A DNA stretch of 64,000 nucleotides from assembly GCF_020520425.1 (NCBI RefSeq), contig NC_079491.1, positions 5,443,143 through 5,507,142 of the forward strand, given 5' to 3'. The notes under the pieces are model-generated. The model saw only the letters and a list, made by a program, of their open reading frames with translations, searched no databases and was not told where the DNA came from. Shown one piece after another: positions 25,401 to 33,786 of this stretch. Source of the DNA: Spinacia oleracea. Its lineage: Eukaryota > Streptophyta > Magnoliopsida > Caryophyllales > Amaranthaceae. Position 1 is the stretch's first letter. Each line of letters starts with the position of its first letter. The translations under genes were made by a program, and so were the position numbers.

Positions 25401-26816
25401 TAACTGCTTCCCTTAATTCTAGGATTCAGTTAGCATTCTGTTAGACTTGTATTAAAGCTGTTAGATTGTATCCATTCTGATGTGTCAGAATGCTGCCTTC
25501 TTATTGGTTAGAACACGTATTACTACTGCTGTATATAAATGAATCATGCTGTAATAATCATTCATTCAATAAGAAACACAATTTTATTTCATCAAACTCT
25601 CTCTCTCTTTATCTCTTTCTTCTTTCTGTTTCTCAATTCAGTGATTGTCTGTAGACAATCATAGTTTAAGAATCACCTAAAAGGCTGATTCTAACACTAT
25701 CAGTGAAGGATTTTTAGGGTTCGAACAATAGCGTTTCTTGCAATATGACAATCACCTAGGTTGAGCTGAAATAAAGGCAATGCTTATCAAATCTTGACCA
25801 ATAATACCAAGTTCCAAAACCTAAAACGCAAACAACAATCCAAACATCTCTTAGGTTATTTTTTATTTTACCAAAATCATACACCAACTAAGTAGGACGG
25901 CTACCAGTTTGAAGCAACAGTCGACGAAACAACCGTTATCACAAATTCACAACGCAAGCGGTAAGATACTGATTCCTCAATTGCATAGTTCTCTATCCCA
26001 ATTTCCATCGCAACCAGCGTTACCTAATTCTTTAATCACGAACCCCGAACCGATAAGGCGAATTATAACATAAAAATGGTACAATTTTGGTCTAATTCAG
26101 CAAATTAGGTAGCGAATTGTGAACTCGTAGCCAATCTCATACGAGTGAATTAGGTAACAGTGAACGCAACCATCAACGAAACAACCATTATCACAAACTC
26201 AGCTACAATGACTCATTTCAGGGTTTAGGGTTTAAGCAGCAGAAAATATGAACTTATCCCATCACATCAAATAATACAGAACACTCATACAACTTTTCTC
26301 ACTCATTCAACTACCAAATTCAAAACTCCAACCAACAAACAGGCTTTAAAAAAGCATCACATACACAAGAATTCACTCATTTGTCAGCAAACCCAACAAA
26401 AAAATTAGAACAAAAAGGAACAGATAGGAAAACAAATTATCTAACGGCTCGTTTAGTGGCGGTAATGGAAATATAAATACATGTAATTTCGCAAACAGCG
26501 AAAGCAAAAGAGTACTCACAAGGGTGATCATTTCTTGAAGAACGGAAGTAACTTGCTCCCCACCTTTGAGAATTGCTTCATACTGAGAACTGTCTGGTTT
26601 CTCGTTAAATTGTTCCTGTGTTGTTTTGGATTCTGGGTACCCACCACCTACTTCATAGCTGCTACACAAAATCAAATTAGCTCTTTTCTTGCTATATTTT
26701 CTGGATTGTGGGATAAATTGGGATGAAGGGGGTGAGAATTGGAAGAGTTTCGAAGGTGAGGAGAGAGAATTTGTGAGTAAAAATGGCGGGTTTAGTGGAG
26801 AAGAAGACGAAGCCAT
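16474..26816 (-). CDS. PRDA1: PRDA1-like chloroplast nucleoid protein
   Basis: Coding exons in transcript order: 26520-26816, 19911-20066, 19501-19569, 19216-19386, 17351-17494, 17103-17246, 16940-17005, 16752-16811, 16474-16518. Every join is GT-AG and phase 0, giving 383 aa. The first 50 residues are rich in Ser, Pro and Lys with few acidic residues (MASSSSPLNPPFLLTNSL), a chloroplast transit peptide; cleavage is likely near LILC/SSYEV. The mature part is mostly predicted helix without membrane segments and has no catalytic motif that I recognise. Conserved-looking stretches include GKRVDEMESGFMMALDYM, LLARLVLIREEARNMMGG and GNVSGITAQHLEWVHQKTLQ. I assign PRDA1 (Arabidopsis At5g48470, a nucleoid protein needed for plastid-encoded RNA polymerase activity and early chloroplast development) from the transit peptide, length and position beside FIM2 and the VOC gene; I did not align it. 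Intron 1 holds a Copia element and intron 4 a LINE fragment. Confidence 0.75.
18297..18660 (-). mobile_element. 5'-truncated L1-type LINE, 3' end of ORF2
   Basis: On the minus strand this part of PRDA1 intron 4 decodes to WINAFMAILWHVWLE, then LDLFWGKLTYLLSLWDKA and GEVQRNWVTL. That is the order seen at the C-terminal end of plant L1 ORF2 proteins (ILWxxWxERN, then LASLW, then IxxDW). The frame holds stops, so it is a dead copy. About 150 bp of non-coding 3' end follow. I could not find a clean target duplication. Confidence 0.7.
20269..20700 (+). repeat. 5' LTR of the Copia element
   Basis: 432 bp, TG...CA ends. A TATATAAA motif near 20536 is a likely promoter TATA box, followed by CT-repeats (CTCTCTCTCTTT) near 20604. 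It differs from the 3' LTR at four positions. Confidence 0.95.
20808..25388 (+). CDS. Copia Gag-Pol polyprotein
   Basis: A single open frame of 1526 codons. Parts in order: gag with a CCHC zinc knuckle (CDHCKMKNHTIDKC, near 21672); aspartic protease (DSGAS near 22001); integrase with its HHCC zinc region (LWHLRLGH near 22420) and core (HIDVWGPY near 22595); a Ser/Pro/Thr-rich linker near 23390-23560; reverse transcriptase (YVDDIIITG near 24300); RNase H (SSSEAEYRAM near 24905). The frame ends inside the 3' LTR, which is common for Copia. It belongs to the mobile element, not to the host. Confidence 0.95.
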   Translation: MPADQQDHSLNPNSAYYLSNSDLNATKLVSIEFEGQFFNDWKRSMMIALSARNKLCFIDGTLNQPAANSPNYKLWCRCNDLVISWMLASLEPKIARSVLYLKTARAIWLELADRYCRESGPQLFSVQQQLSELTQGEDEGIASFFTKIKLFWDQLDALEPLPTCVCTGCSCTLTQQLLKTQQNQRLIQFLMKLNQKYEHPKSTILMMNPLPTISKAYGLLLQEEQQKELHDIKHQSHSESTAFNARRFDHKPYKPQYIPQSSQYNSGTGYQAAGNINQYRNTTRNNLFCDHCKMKNHTIDKCWKLHGYPKDFKGKGKRVAAAASLDEFPTKDTQAEKEQGVVHATFTEEQYSHLMQYLNNNQVANQAENSSSHSLGLATTSHKGTFCLTANFKRTWILDSGASDHMCSDLLLFDSFETVKDNQHTITIPDGTELPVKHKGIIHLGAGITLRDVLHVPEFHFNLISVSKLCYDAGCSVSFTNNDCFLQDLSKSKLILLGRSNKGLYRLNDELLASHKILLHNNYALTTAGSAAVQEAKLWHLRLGHMSFGKIKSLNGVDVPGCLAESFCQICPLAKQTRFPFTTSCIKTTKAFELLHIDVWGPYFTLDSSRCNQFLTIVDDYTRMTWTHLMRNKTDSLKIMDQFLNYVETQFTLQVKHIRSDNAPDLIEGGMKDLFLSKGILHQKSCSYTPQQNGVVERKHKHLLETARALSFQSQLPDKYWSECILTATYLINRMPLKSINFCTPFEKLFNNKPDLSHLRVFGCLCYITTPKINRNKFNPRADPCVFIGYPSDQKAYKIQILNLATNKIVTSRDIVFHEKHFPFHFSPTPTTTYKNQFFLPVATEFTDLSTLPVFYSNPPFQSSDSTTTPDTISPPLSPTSSHSSHPNSIHSTSPSPTPNLISSTGFPFPPSNQSMEFPILPPRKSTRQTKPPSHLKDYACPQTTRHWCNIVAYDSLPAKHKVFIAAHMNLVEPTSYSEAAADTNWVTAMEKEITALNNNHTWDFVLLPKGKKAIGCKWVYRIKKNADGSLERYKARLVAKGFTQKFGIDYHETFSPVVKMSTIRCLISLAASKHWKLFQLDINNAFLHGNLEEEVYMKVPEGVSAPVGHVCKLTKSLYGLKQASRQWFARLLNELTTQGFKQSKNDYSLFIKHDSTDIIVVAVYVDDIIITGSNEDIITELKRHLHQTFSIKDLGLLNYFLGIEVCHTPDGYILTQRKYTKELLQDCKLDITKPAVTPFPLNLKLSTDGDLYDNPELYRCLVGKLNFLTHTRPDLAFAVQSLSQFMHSPRIPHVDALSHTLRYVNHTAGQGILLRATDKLTLQAFSDSDWAACPTTRRSVTGYILLLGNSPISWKSKKQSTISKSSSEAEYRAMSQAAGEVSWIVRLLEELGVTDLQPVQLNCDNQSALHIAKNPIFHERTKHIEVDCHFTRDKVLEGLLQLSYLPTQHQLADIFTKVLPSPQHRTLSSKLGMIHVSPIPSLRGGVGDHTPHTTANLLLTCLHHAASNAARINTLTTSATPAQVF
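25265..25696 (+). repeat. 3' LTR of the Copia element
   Basis: 432 bp, nearly identical to the 5' LTR. The polyprotein frame runs about 124 bp into it. Transcription leaving this LTR rightwards would enter PRDA1 exon 1 from the antisense side about 820 bp further on. Confidence 0.95.
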
Positions 26817-26922
26817 TGTTGAAACTGCTGGGTTTTTGGCTTAATCTGAGGAGAGAGAAAGTAAAAGGAAATGGATAATGGGAGCGGTTTTATTGTCTGA
26901 AAAATGGAGATTCAAAATAAAA

Positions 26923-26995
26923 CGCCGTCTGTGGGACTCGAACCCACGACCACATGGTTAAAAGCCATGCGCTCTACCATCTGAGCTAAGACGGC
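26923..26995 (-). tRNA. trnK-UUU (nuclear): tRNA-Lys (anticodon UUU)
   Basis: The minus strand folds as a standard 73-nt cloverleaf. The acceptor stem GCCGTCT pairs with AGACGGC and is followed by discriminator G. The D arm contains the A box TTAGCTCAGATGG. The anticodon stem CATGG/CCATG frames loop CTTTTAA with anticodon TTT. The T arm GTGGGTTCGAGTCCCAC gives the B box. No intron and no encoded CCA, as in nuclear tRNA genes. Transcription terminates at TTTT right after the gene (26919-26922). It lies on the same strand as PRDA1, with its 3' end only 106 bp upstream of that gene's start codon. Confidence 0.97.
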
Positions 26996-27180
26996 AACGT
27001 TGTACTTTTTGGAGAACTTGGTTTTCGAAGACAATATAGGAAGTGCTGCTCTTTGCAGCTTTGCCTCTAAGGCAAGCTCAAGTGGAAGCCCGATGAGATG
27101 GAGAAGGCCCAAGCACCTTTAAGAAAGAGGGATAGAGAAGATCATAGAGTTATTCCGAAACTCTCGAACCTCGATGAGTA

Positions 27181-27380
27181 ACTCGGGTTTGAATTCAGCT
27201 AAAAGTTGTATGGAATAGCAAACAAGAAGTAATAAGACTCGGGGTTTGAATTCAGCTAAAAGTTGTACATGGTAGCAAACAAGAAGGAATAAGATTCGGA
27301 TTTGAATTCAGCTAAAAGTTGTACGGAGTAACAAACAAGAAGAGACTCGGGTTTGAATTCAGCTAAAAAATGTACGGTGT
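27181..27380. repeat. 57-bp tandem repeat, about 3.6 copies
   Basis: Units start near 27181, 27237, 27294 and 27345 with ACTCGGGTTTGAATTCAGCT (variants ATTCGGATTTG). Each continues AAAAGTTGTA, then TAGCAAACAAGAAG. The last unit is partial and diverged. A minus-strand open frame through it is only repeat. It lies in the head-to-head spacer between PRDA1 and the VOC gene. Confidence 0.9.
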
Positions 27381-28480
27381 AGCTAAAACTTGAGTTTGGA
27401 AAAATTACGTTTTCAATTGACCATTGCAGTGCAAAAGGCGTGTGCAACTAAGTCAAGCATGCACAATTTATGTCACGTCAACGACAAGTGTGCATGATTA
27501 TTTTGCGTATTGCTTGAGTTATACGCACCAAGATTTTATTTTACCAAGATGATACACGTATATATCTAGATTTTTCATAACGATATATGTACATTTTTGG
27601 GGGGTTAACAATCAACATATGTACATATCATGACTATATTTTATCATTTAATGAATCTCAAATTCATATCATAAATTTTCAAAATACTGAAGTAAAAAAT
27701 GAAACAAGAAGCACATTTCAATTGACGTTTGATTTGGAAAAAAGGGCATATGACGAGTCATGAATGCACGATTTATACCATATCACGTCAATGATAAATT
27801 TGCATGACATTGTCTCGTAATCTATATGCATAATACTTACAATTTTTTTTTTTTTCTATAGGATACGTGTATCAAGTTTTTTTTTGTAGATGATACATCA
27901 TACATGTACCAACATTATAATCCATGGTTCTGATTATTTTTTTCTATAGGATACATGTATCAAGTATCTCGAGTTCTGAAAAGTTCAATAAATGTTAAGG
28001 TAAGATCATTTGTGATTTTTTATTCATGTATTTTCAATAAAAGGTAACGACTCACAATTATCACAATAATATTAAATCTACCATAAGAGCATATTGAACT
28101 GCCAAATAAAAAAAAAATTATGTTTCGTCCTTTGTATTTTAAACTTATGAATTATGACCGAGTCTCGTCTATAACTCTATATCACCCGTTTTTTAAAAGA
28201 AGTATGGAGTACTCAACAGAAGAGGGGAAAATTTAGTACAAAACCTGTATGGACTGAAATTTATGGCCCAGAAGGGGAACAAGCCCATCCAAAATAGCCG
28301 TTTGCAAAGGTGGGGCCCATCCTGCGAGAAAGAACCCAAAGGGGTAGGTCACCTACAATAAATCACAGTCAGTGATTTTAAAATCTACTCCACTCTACCG
28401 AGGGTAAACCCAGTAAATTCAACAAAAGGCCAAGGATAAAAAAATAAAATCATAAAATACCTGCATAAATTTCTAAGCAA
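27381..28480. other. Spacer upstream of the VOC gene
   Basis: AT-rich sequence with two loosely related segments (about 27420-27560 and 27720-27860, sharing CATGCAC, TCACGTCAA and GCATGA). A repeated TTTCTATAGGATAC motif occurs at 27855 and 27942. No gene seen. Confidence 0.45.
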
Positions 28481-28508
28481 AAAACAGACGTTTCCTCTTC
28501 TCCGCTTC

Positions 28509-28516
28509 TATATATA
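28509..28516 (+). promoter_or_regulatory. TATA box of the VOC gene
   Basis: TATATATA followed by CCCCACAC, 162 bp upstream of the start codon. It leads into a long CT-rich stretch (28555-28625), typical of a plant 5' leader, so transcription probably begins near 28540. Confidence 0.7.
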
Positions 28517-28627
28517 CCCCACACAGTTAGCCCTCACATCCCTCGTTTATCCATTTCTGCTCACCACTTTTTCCTCTCTCTCCATTTTCGTCTTCCTCTT
28601 CTCCTTCGAGTCCTCTTTCTCTCTCCT

Positions 28628-28640
28628 AGGGTTAGGGTTT
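28628..28640 (+). promoter_or_regulatory. Telo-box in the VOC 5' leader
   Basis: AGGGTTAGGGTTT, the complement of AAACCCTAA, sits in the leader 38 bp before the start codon. Telo-boxes are common in plant genes active in dividing cells, often with translation-related functions; here the role is inferred only. Confidence 0.65.
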
Positions 28641-28677
28641 CTGCGCATTTTTTTCATTCTCTTCCAAAATTTCGGAG

Positions 28678-29903
28678 ATGGCGACAGAGGTTAAGAACGG
28701 AGCTGAGAAGAACGGTGCTGCTGCAACAACTGTTGCTTTCTCGGCGTTCAAGCTACAACTTCAGGTTCTAGCTCCTAAGGCTGCTGATGCTGTTCAGTTC
28801 TACAAGTCTGCCTTCGGCGCTGAGGAAGTCAGCCGTGACATGCACCCTAAGAGGAAGGCTGAGCAGGATTCTCCTCTCGTTCTTTCTGTTGATCTCAAGG
28901 TTGGAGGCTTCGTCTTCTCGGTCGCTGACCTTACTGGTGACTCTGAGTAAGATCTCTTTTCTCTCTGCTCTGTTTCCTCTCTTCATTTCGTTTTCTGACA
29001 TATATTTGCGGTTTTCTGGTGATTTGTGGCGTAGTTTGCTTGTTGCATATTATTTGGTTGTTGATGGAGTAATATTTTAATTTTAACTATTATTTTCTCC
29101 GTTAAGGCGAGTTATTATGCAGATAATTTATTTTCTGCGTTTCATCTTTGTTTTAAGGTTGCTTGAGGTTTATGCATGATTATTCTGGGTGATTCGCTTT
29201 TTCGTAGATTAATATTCTCAGCTGAGCATGTTAATTGTTTATTTTGCAATTATTCTCAGACTTATTTCTCAATAATTTGCTCATTTCAACGTGTAAATCA
29301 AAGAATCAACAAAGTTATGTGACTATTTGTTGTTGCTGCTTTATTTCATTTGTGTCTATATTTTTTGTTTAATATCATTATCACTCCGTCAGTGTAGAAA
29401 TCGCTTTTTAGAAAGTGACGTTTCAGCTTTGTTTTACTTTTGATTTCTCAGTAATGATTTTAACTTCTCTTTTACTCCGTATCTCTTTACCAAATTTTTA
29501 TCACTAATACTTTAAAATGAAACTTCTAATATTTCAGATCTGCAGATTTTCAGAATGGAAATACATTTTAAAATAGTTTTACTTACTTTTTTTTACTCGT
29601 TTTTATTTTGTCTGATCTCGTTCTCTGTCTTATTCGTACAATTTGTTGTTTCCAAATTGTAATAAAATTTTATTTAAAAAATGTAGGGTGAAAAATGAAG
29701 GAGCTGCTGGCGTTGTGTTCTGCTTGGAGACCGATAACCTGGATGGTGCCCTTGCTGCTGCAGTCTCTGCTGGGGCCGTGGCCGAAGGTGAAGTGACAGA
29801 GGACGAAGTTGCCGGGCGCGTGGGCAAGCTCAAGGATCCCTTTGGCTACACTTGGGTCATCTCTTCCCCTGCTGCTAAGAAGCCTGCTGACGTCGCTGCC
29901 TAA
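28678..29903 (+). CDS. Small VOC (glyoxalase-fold) protein, At5g48480-like
   Basis: Two exons, 28678-28946 and 29687-29903 (donor GTAAGA, acceptor TGTAG), give 161 aa. It starts MATEVKNGAEKNGAAATTVA and has one vicinal-oxygen-chelate domain: LQLQVLAPKAADAVQFYKSAFGAEEV (about residues 27-52) forms the first beta-alpha unit. The C-terminal half holds GAAGVVFCLETDNLDGALAA and KDPFGYTWVIS, the usual end of this fold. No targeting signal is evident, so it is probably cytosolic. From memory it matches Arabidopsis At5g48480 (166 aa), a structurally solved protein of unknown reaction. The set of metal ligands of true glyoxalase I is not obvious, so I do not call it a lactoylglutathione lyase. It has its own TATA box and leader. 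Alanine-rich codon use and higher GC than its surroundings suggest strong expression. Confidence 0.93.
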
Positions 29904-31228
29904 ATCACCGTCTGATCTTGATAACTTCTGACATTAGGTCTATTGAATTCTGGAAGTACTTGTTATTAGTCGCAGTAGTTAATTAGCAGTAAGTAAGAAG
30001 AAGAAAAAAAGCAGTAGATGAATGAACAGTTTTAACGGTGGTGGGTGTTCATAGCTTAATGCTTACGACTCTCTGGTTGTCCTAAAATTCATTTTGAATT
30101 TTGAATGACTTTTTGATGGAGAAAATACTTTTGTATCAACCGGCAGTTGGCGGTCTCTCTTTGGCCGTGATTTTAATGGAGTAGTAATGTTTACCGGTTA
30201 CTTTTTGTTTGTCTCCGTTAATTTTCCGTTATGATTCTGTTAGCATTCACCTATCTTGAATTCTGTTTGTGCCTTTTTGTTAACTGTGTGATTAGTTTTG
30301 GAATCAAAGCTTTGGTAGTGGAAAGTTTTACGGGGAAGTGTAATTAAATGAAAATATTTAATTGAAATTAAATTAAATAATTAAGGATGATTCGAATTCT
30401 GTTTTTGTCCTGTTTAATCGAATCGTCGTTGAGCGTGACAAGTCAGATATTAAAACTTTATGGGGAAGAAGCAGAAAAAACAGGGATGGGAAGAAGGTGT
30501 ACGACAACAAATGAATGTGTGAAACATGTCACTTGTTTAATCAATTTGATTGGCTGTTTTTTTAGTTTGATACAGTGGTCCCCATTCTGGGGTGTACAGT
30601 GTTTTGTGATGGGTCGTCGTCCTTGCTCTTCTGCAAGTCCCCGGCCTCACCCGCACTCTAGTTGTACGGTACAACCTCTTTTCTTTACAACTTGTACAAC
30701 TTGTACCCCATTCAATTCGCCTTCATTTTGTACAAAGGTTATTTTATTTATCACCCTTCCTATCCTCATCCTCCCATAATCTCATTGCAATCTTTCATCT
30801 GAAAAAAGAATCATCCAATTTATGATTGTTTTTGGAAATAAAAAAAACCCAAGTTTCCGAGTTGGGATTGGAATGTAACTTCATGGTTTTACTTTTCTTT
30901 GTGTTTGCTCGTAGGAAATTATTTCCTACAAATTTGTACACGAGTTACTAAAGTGAGGCTATAAGAAGAGAGATAAAAAAAATAGCATGTGAAAAAATGT
31001 AACCATTTAAGGTAGAGAGCAATATCAAAAGGACATTAAAAAAGAATACTCCGTTACAATAAAAAAGAATAGGACGGAATATGTACTTTTTTTTAAAAAA
31101 AAAAATAACAAAAGGAGTTGGGATAATAATAACAAACTTAATAGGTTTAAATTTATTTGAAGTTGACCACTTTTTTTTGGTTAGTGAAAACATTTTTTTA
31201 TACTTCTATATATATACTTCTTATATAC
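29904..31228. other. VOC 3' flank and spacer
   Basis: The first 300 bp after the stop codon probably hold the 3' untranslated region (GT-rich, TTTTGTATC near 30130). A 130-codon open frame at 30387-30779 has no recognisable similarity, odd Cys/Thr-rich composition and no splice context, so I do not call it a gene. The rest is AT-rich. Confidence 0.5.
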
Positions 31229-31580
31229 TTCCGGCTCGTTTGGTATGAAATGTGGATAGGGATAGGGAAAGTATGATGGGGAGTTCATTAATTTTATCCC
31301 TATTCCTTTTTTGACATGGTAGAGGATAAGGATAGAGATTAAATAATAAATTTACTATACTACCCTTTTTAAAATGGTAGGCTAAAATCATATCAACCTC
31401 TTTTCTTTACCTATTACCTTTTTTTTTTTTTTTTTGAAAGGACCTACTACCCCTTTTAATGAAGGGTAAATTGTCTTTTAACATTAAAAGGAGAAATCCT
31501 TCATTCCATACCTCCTCCTATGCTGGAACGTAATGATAGAGATAAAAGCCCTATTAGTCCCTATCCCTATGACCCTATCC

Positions 31581-32692
31581 CATTGGCGGTGCTAGTAAGG
31601 GTTCAGTGGGTTCAACTACATAACTGTTCTCTTGTTTTTTAAAACCCACCAGATTTTTATTTTAGCTAGTAAGGGTTCAGTGGGTTCAACTGAACCCTTA
31701 CTAGCTAAAATAAAAATTTGGTGGGTTTTAAAAAACAAGAGAACAGTTATGTAGTTTTGAACGCGGTAAATGACACAAGGAAAGTGGTGCTGCAATGGTT
31801 TTAGCTTTACCAATCAAACCAAAGGTCTAGGGGTCGATCCTTCCTTCCGGATTTTCCTCCCTTTTTTTGGATTATTTTATCAATAAACTCTACCTATTAA
31901 TTTCCTTGGTTTATAATCACTTTTTGCAAATTTATTTCAACTGAAAATTTGAAATATTGAATCAAAATTGTTTGAACAATAGATGAATTCGTGAATAGAA
32001 TAATTAAGTTACTCTCTTAGATAACTTAGATTTAGTTTAGATTATAATTTTATTTGTTGCTTTATAATTTAGGAAGTTAGGTTTGTACTTTAAATATTTT
32101 ATTGTAATTGCTAGATTGAAATCTATGATTTTGAATAGATTGATTTCATTGATATAAAATGAAGGGGATAGAACATTTTTGGAAAACCATATTTCAAAGT
32201 CATAAAATCATCCACTTGTTCATCCCCAACCCAAATTCAAGGTCACTTGAACCACCCATAAATGAACTCGTAACACCTCAAAGTGAATTTCTAATACAAC
32301 TACTCCGTATACAAGAAAATGAACCTTCGACACCTCAAAGTGAACCTCCAATTCATAATCAATTTTTAGTGTAGAGGAGCACACTTATAACTTTAATCTT
32401 TTTCAATATAAACCACGCTAAGAATCCCAATCTTAAATTATAATTCGGGATGATCAGGATTATGCCGTAAAGAGAGGGTATATATCAAAAAATTGTTGTG
32501 ATCCACGCACTCATAATTTTCAACAAAGGGATATTGGAGGTATGCGTCGCTTTAATGTTGCTTGGTATGATATGTATGTTTGGCTTGAATATAACATTCA
32601 AAATGAAGCAGCATTTTGTTTTCCATTATGATTTTATTATATGCGTCTGAGGATTCCGAACTCTTAAAGAGAAAATCCTGGCACCGCCACTG
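31581..32692 (+). mobile_element. hAT element with TTF-type zinc-finger transposase remnant
   Basis: The ends CATTGGCGGTGCTAG and CTGGCACCGCCACTG are inverted copies of the CAGTGGCGG(T/A)GCCAG terminus of plant hAT elements. The insert is flanked by the exact 8-bp duplication CCCTATCC (31573-31580, 32693-32700). Inside, from 32159, MKGIEHFWK resembles the start of TTF-type (ZMYM1-like) hAT transposases. Near 32440-32490 DDQDYAVKRGYI and near 32533-32630 GGMRRFNVAWYDMYVWLEYN and AAFCF match the TTF zinc-finger region. The pieces are in different frames and the catalytic part is missing, so it is a non-autonomous, broken copy of 1112 bp. Confidence 0.85.
31613..31759. repeat. Large near-perfect inverted repeat inside the hAT element
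   Basis: Arm 31613-31679 is the reverse complement of 31691-31759 with only a few mismatches; the spacer is 11 bp. The spacer sequence GTGGGTTCAAC also follows the direct copy of GCTAGTAAGGGTTCA near the element's left end. Transcribed, it would form a 65-bp hairpin. Confidence 0.9.
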
Positions 32693-32909
32693 CCCTATCC
32701 CTATCTCTATCCCCAAATAAATTAGAATTTCTTGTAAACAAACAAGGGATAAGAGTATATAGGGATAAAATATCCTTATCCCCACCCATTATCCCTCATA
32801 CCAAACGAGCCGTTCGTATATAAGGTTCTCTCAAAAAATACACCTAATTTATCACTTTAAAGAACCGAGCAGAGTTCTTCACTTCTTTCTATGTGGATAG
32901 TAAGAAATA

Positions 32910-33167
32910 CTTCCTCCGTCTTTTAATACTCGCAACGTTTGGACTTTTGTCACTATTCATATAATCTACTTTGACTATTCTTAGTGCTTTTTATATAAGA
33001 TAAAACATAGTCATGTGGGATCTTGTTAGATTCGTCTCAATGTGTATTTTCAAAATATCAACTTTTTATAATTTTTGCATAAAGAGAATTTAAGATATAA
33101 ATGATCAAAGTTATGCATTGGCATGCGTGAAACTAACAAACGTTGCGAGTATTAAAAGACGAGGAAG
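32910..33167. mobile_element. Stowaway-like MITE, family B, copy 1
   Basis: The left end CTTCCTCCGTCTTTTAATAC pairs with GTATTAAAAGACGAGGAAG at the right, both flanked by TA. The interior shares CATAGTCATGTGGGATCTTG and TTAGATTCGTCTCAAT with the copy in AUG3 intron 5 (43937-44190). Non-coding. Confidence 0.85.
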
Positions 33168-33574
33168 TATGAAGGTTGTCATAAATTCACCTAATTCACA
33201 TTTTACAATCCTTGCCCAGTTTCACTTTTGAAATCTTCTTTAAAATGAGGCCCACACAAATCCAACCATTCCTTATATCTCTATTTTTTGTTGTGAAATT
33301 TTAATTGTTTTTTTATTATCCGATTTTGAGTAATAAAGGAAGATATGAATTTTGTTCTCCGTATCTTAATGTACAATAAAAATAGTTATGTCATTTTTAC
33401 TACGGTTACTATTCTATCATGTCATTTAGTTTTAGCATAACTTTTTTTTAATGACACATAGTGACAGTTGTACCAAACTTTAGTGAATGATAAAATCAAT
33501 AGAAGTATGCAACTCCTAGTTTAAAATAGAGAGTGCATTACATTGGTTCAATGGTTTATCCTTGTCTAATATTA

Positions 33575-33786
33575 CTCCATCAAATCCTTTTTGTTTATCC
33601 TATTTGACGTTTTGATCCGTCTAAAAAGTTTATCACATTGTTAAAAATGGTCATGAGATCACAATTAACATTGCTCACATAAAATACATTTAGTCCCATC
33701 AATTTTGTCTTTTTTAATTTCACTCAATCTAATTCTTAGCAAAATACTTTTGATAAATAAGACAACAATAAAAAAAAATGGAGGAG
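33575..33786. mobile_element. Stowaway-like MITE, family C
   Basis: CTCCATCAAATCC at the left and AATGGAGGAG at the right form short inverted ends, flanked by TA on both sides. The interior has ATAAGACAACAATA near the right end, complementary in part to TTTGTTTATCC near the left. Non-coding; ends are less well matched than in families A and B. Confidence 0.6.

Larger units (their letters stand above)
20264..25701 (+). mobile_element. Ty1/Copia LTR retrotransposon, whole-looking, in PRDA1 intron 1
   Basis: The element runs 20269-25696 between exact 5-bp duplications CTATC (20264-20268, 25697-25701). Its two 432-bp LTRs start TGTTGG and end CTAACA. Directly after the 5' LTR comes TGGTATCAGAGC, the primer site for initiator Met tRNA; a purine tract (TTTGAGGGGGG) precedes the 3' LTR. 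One long open frame carries gag, protease, integrase, reverse transcriptase and RNase H in Copia order (integrase before RT). I count 4 differences between the LTRs (about 0.9%), which at usual plant rates means roughly 0.5-1 million years. It looks whole and sits antisense to PRDA1, inflating intron 1 from about 1.0 to 6.45 kb. Confidence 0.97.
31232..32812. mobile_element. Tourist-like element interrupted by a hAT insertion
   Basis: The left end CGGCTCGTTTGGTATGA is mirrored exactly by TCATACCAAACGAGCCG on the right. The flanks are TTC on both sides (31229-31231, 32813-32815), a candidate 3-bp duplication. Next to the ends lie GGATAGGGATAG/CTTATCCC-type inverted stretches. After removing the nested hAT insert (31581-32700) only about 460 bp remain, so the outer element is a non-coding miniature. 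Confidence 0.8.

Noticed and set aside
28678-29903. Annotation of the VOC gene as a true lactoylglutathione lyase (glyoxalase I)
   Set aside because: Only one VOC domain of an atypical type is present and the metal-ligand set is not evident; only the fold is supported.
30387-30779. 130-codon plus-strand open frame downstream of the VOC gene
   Set aside because: No recognisable family, no leader or splice signals, and biased composition; treated as chance.
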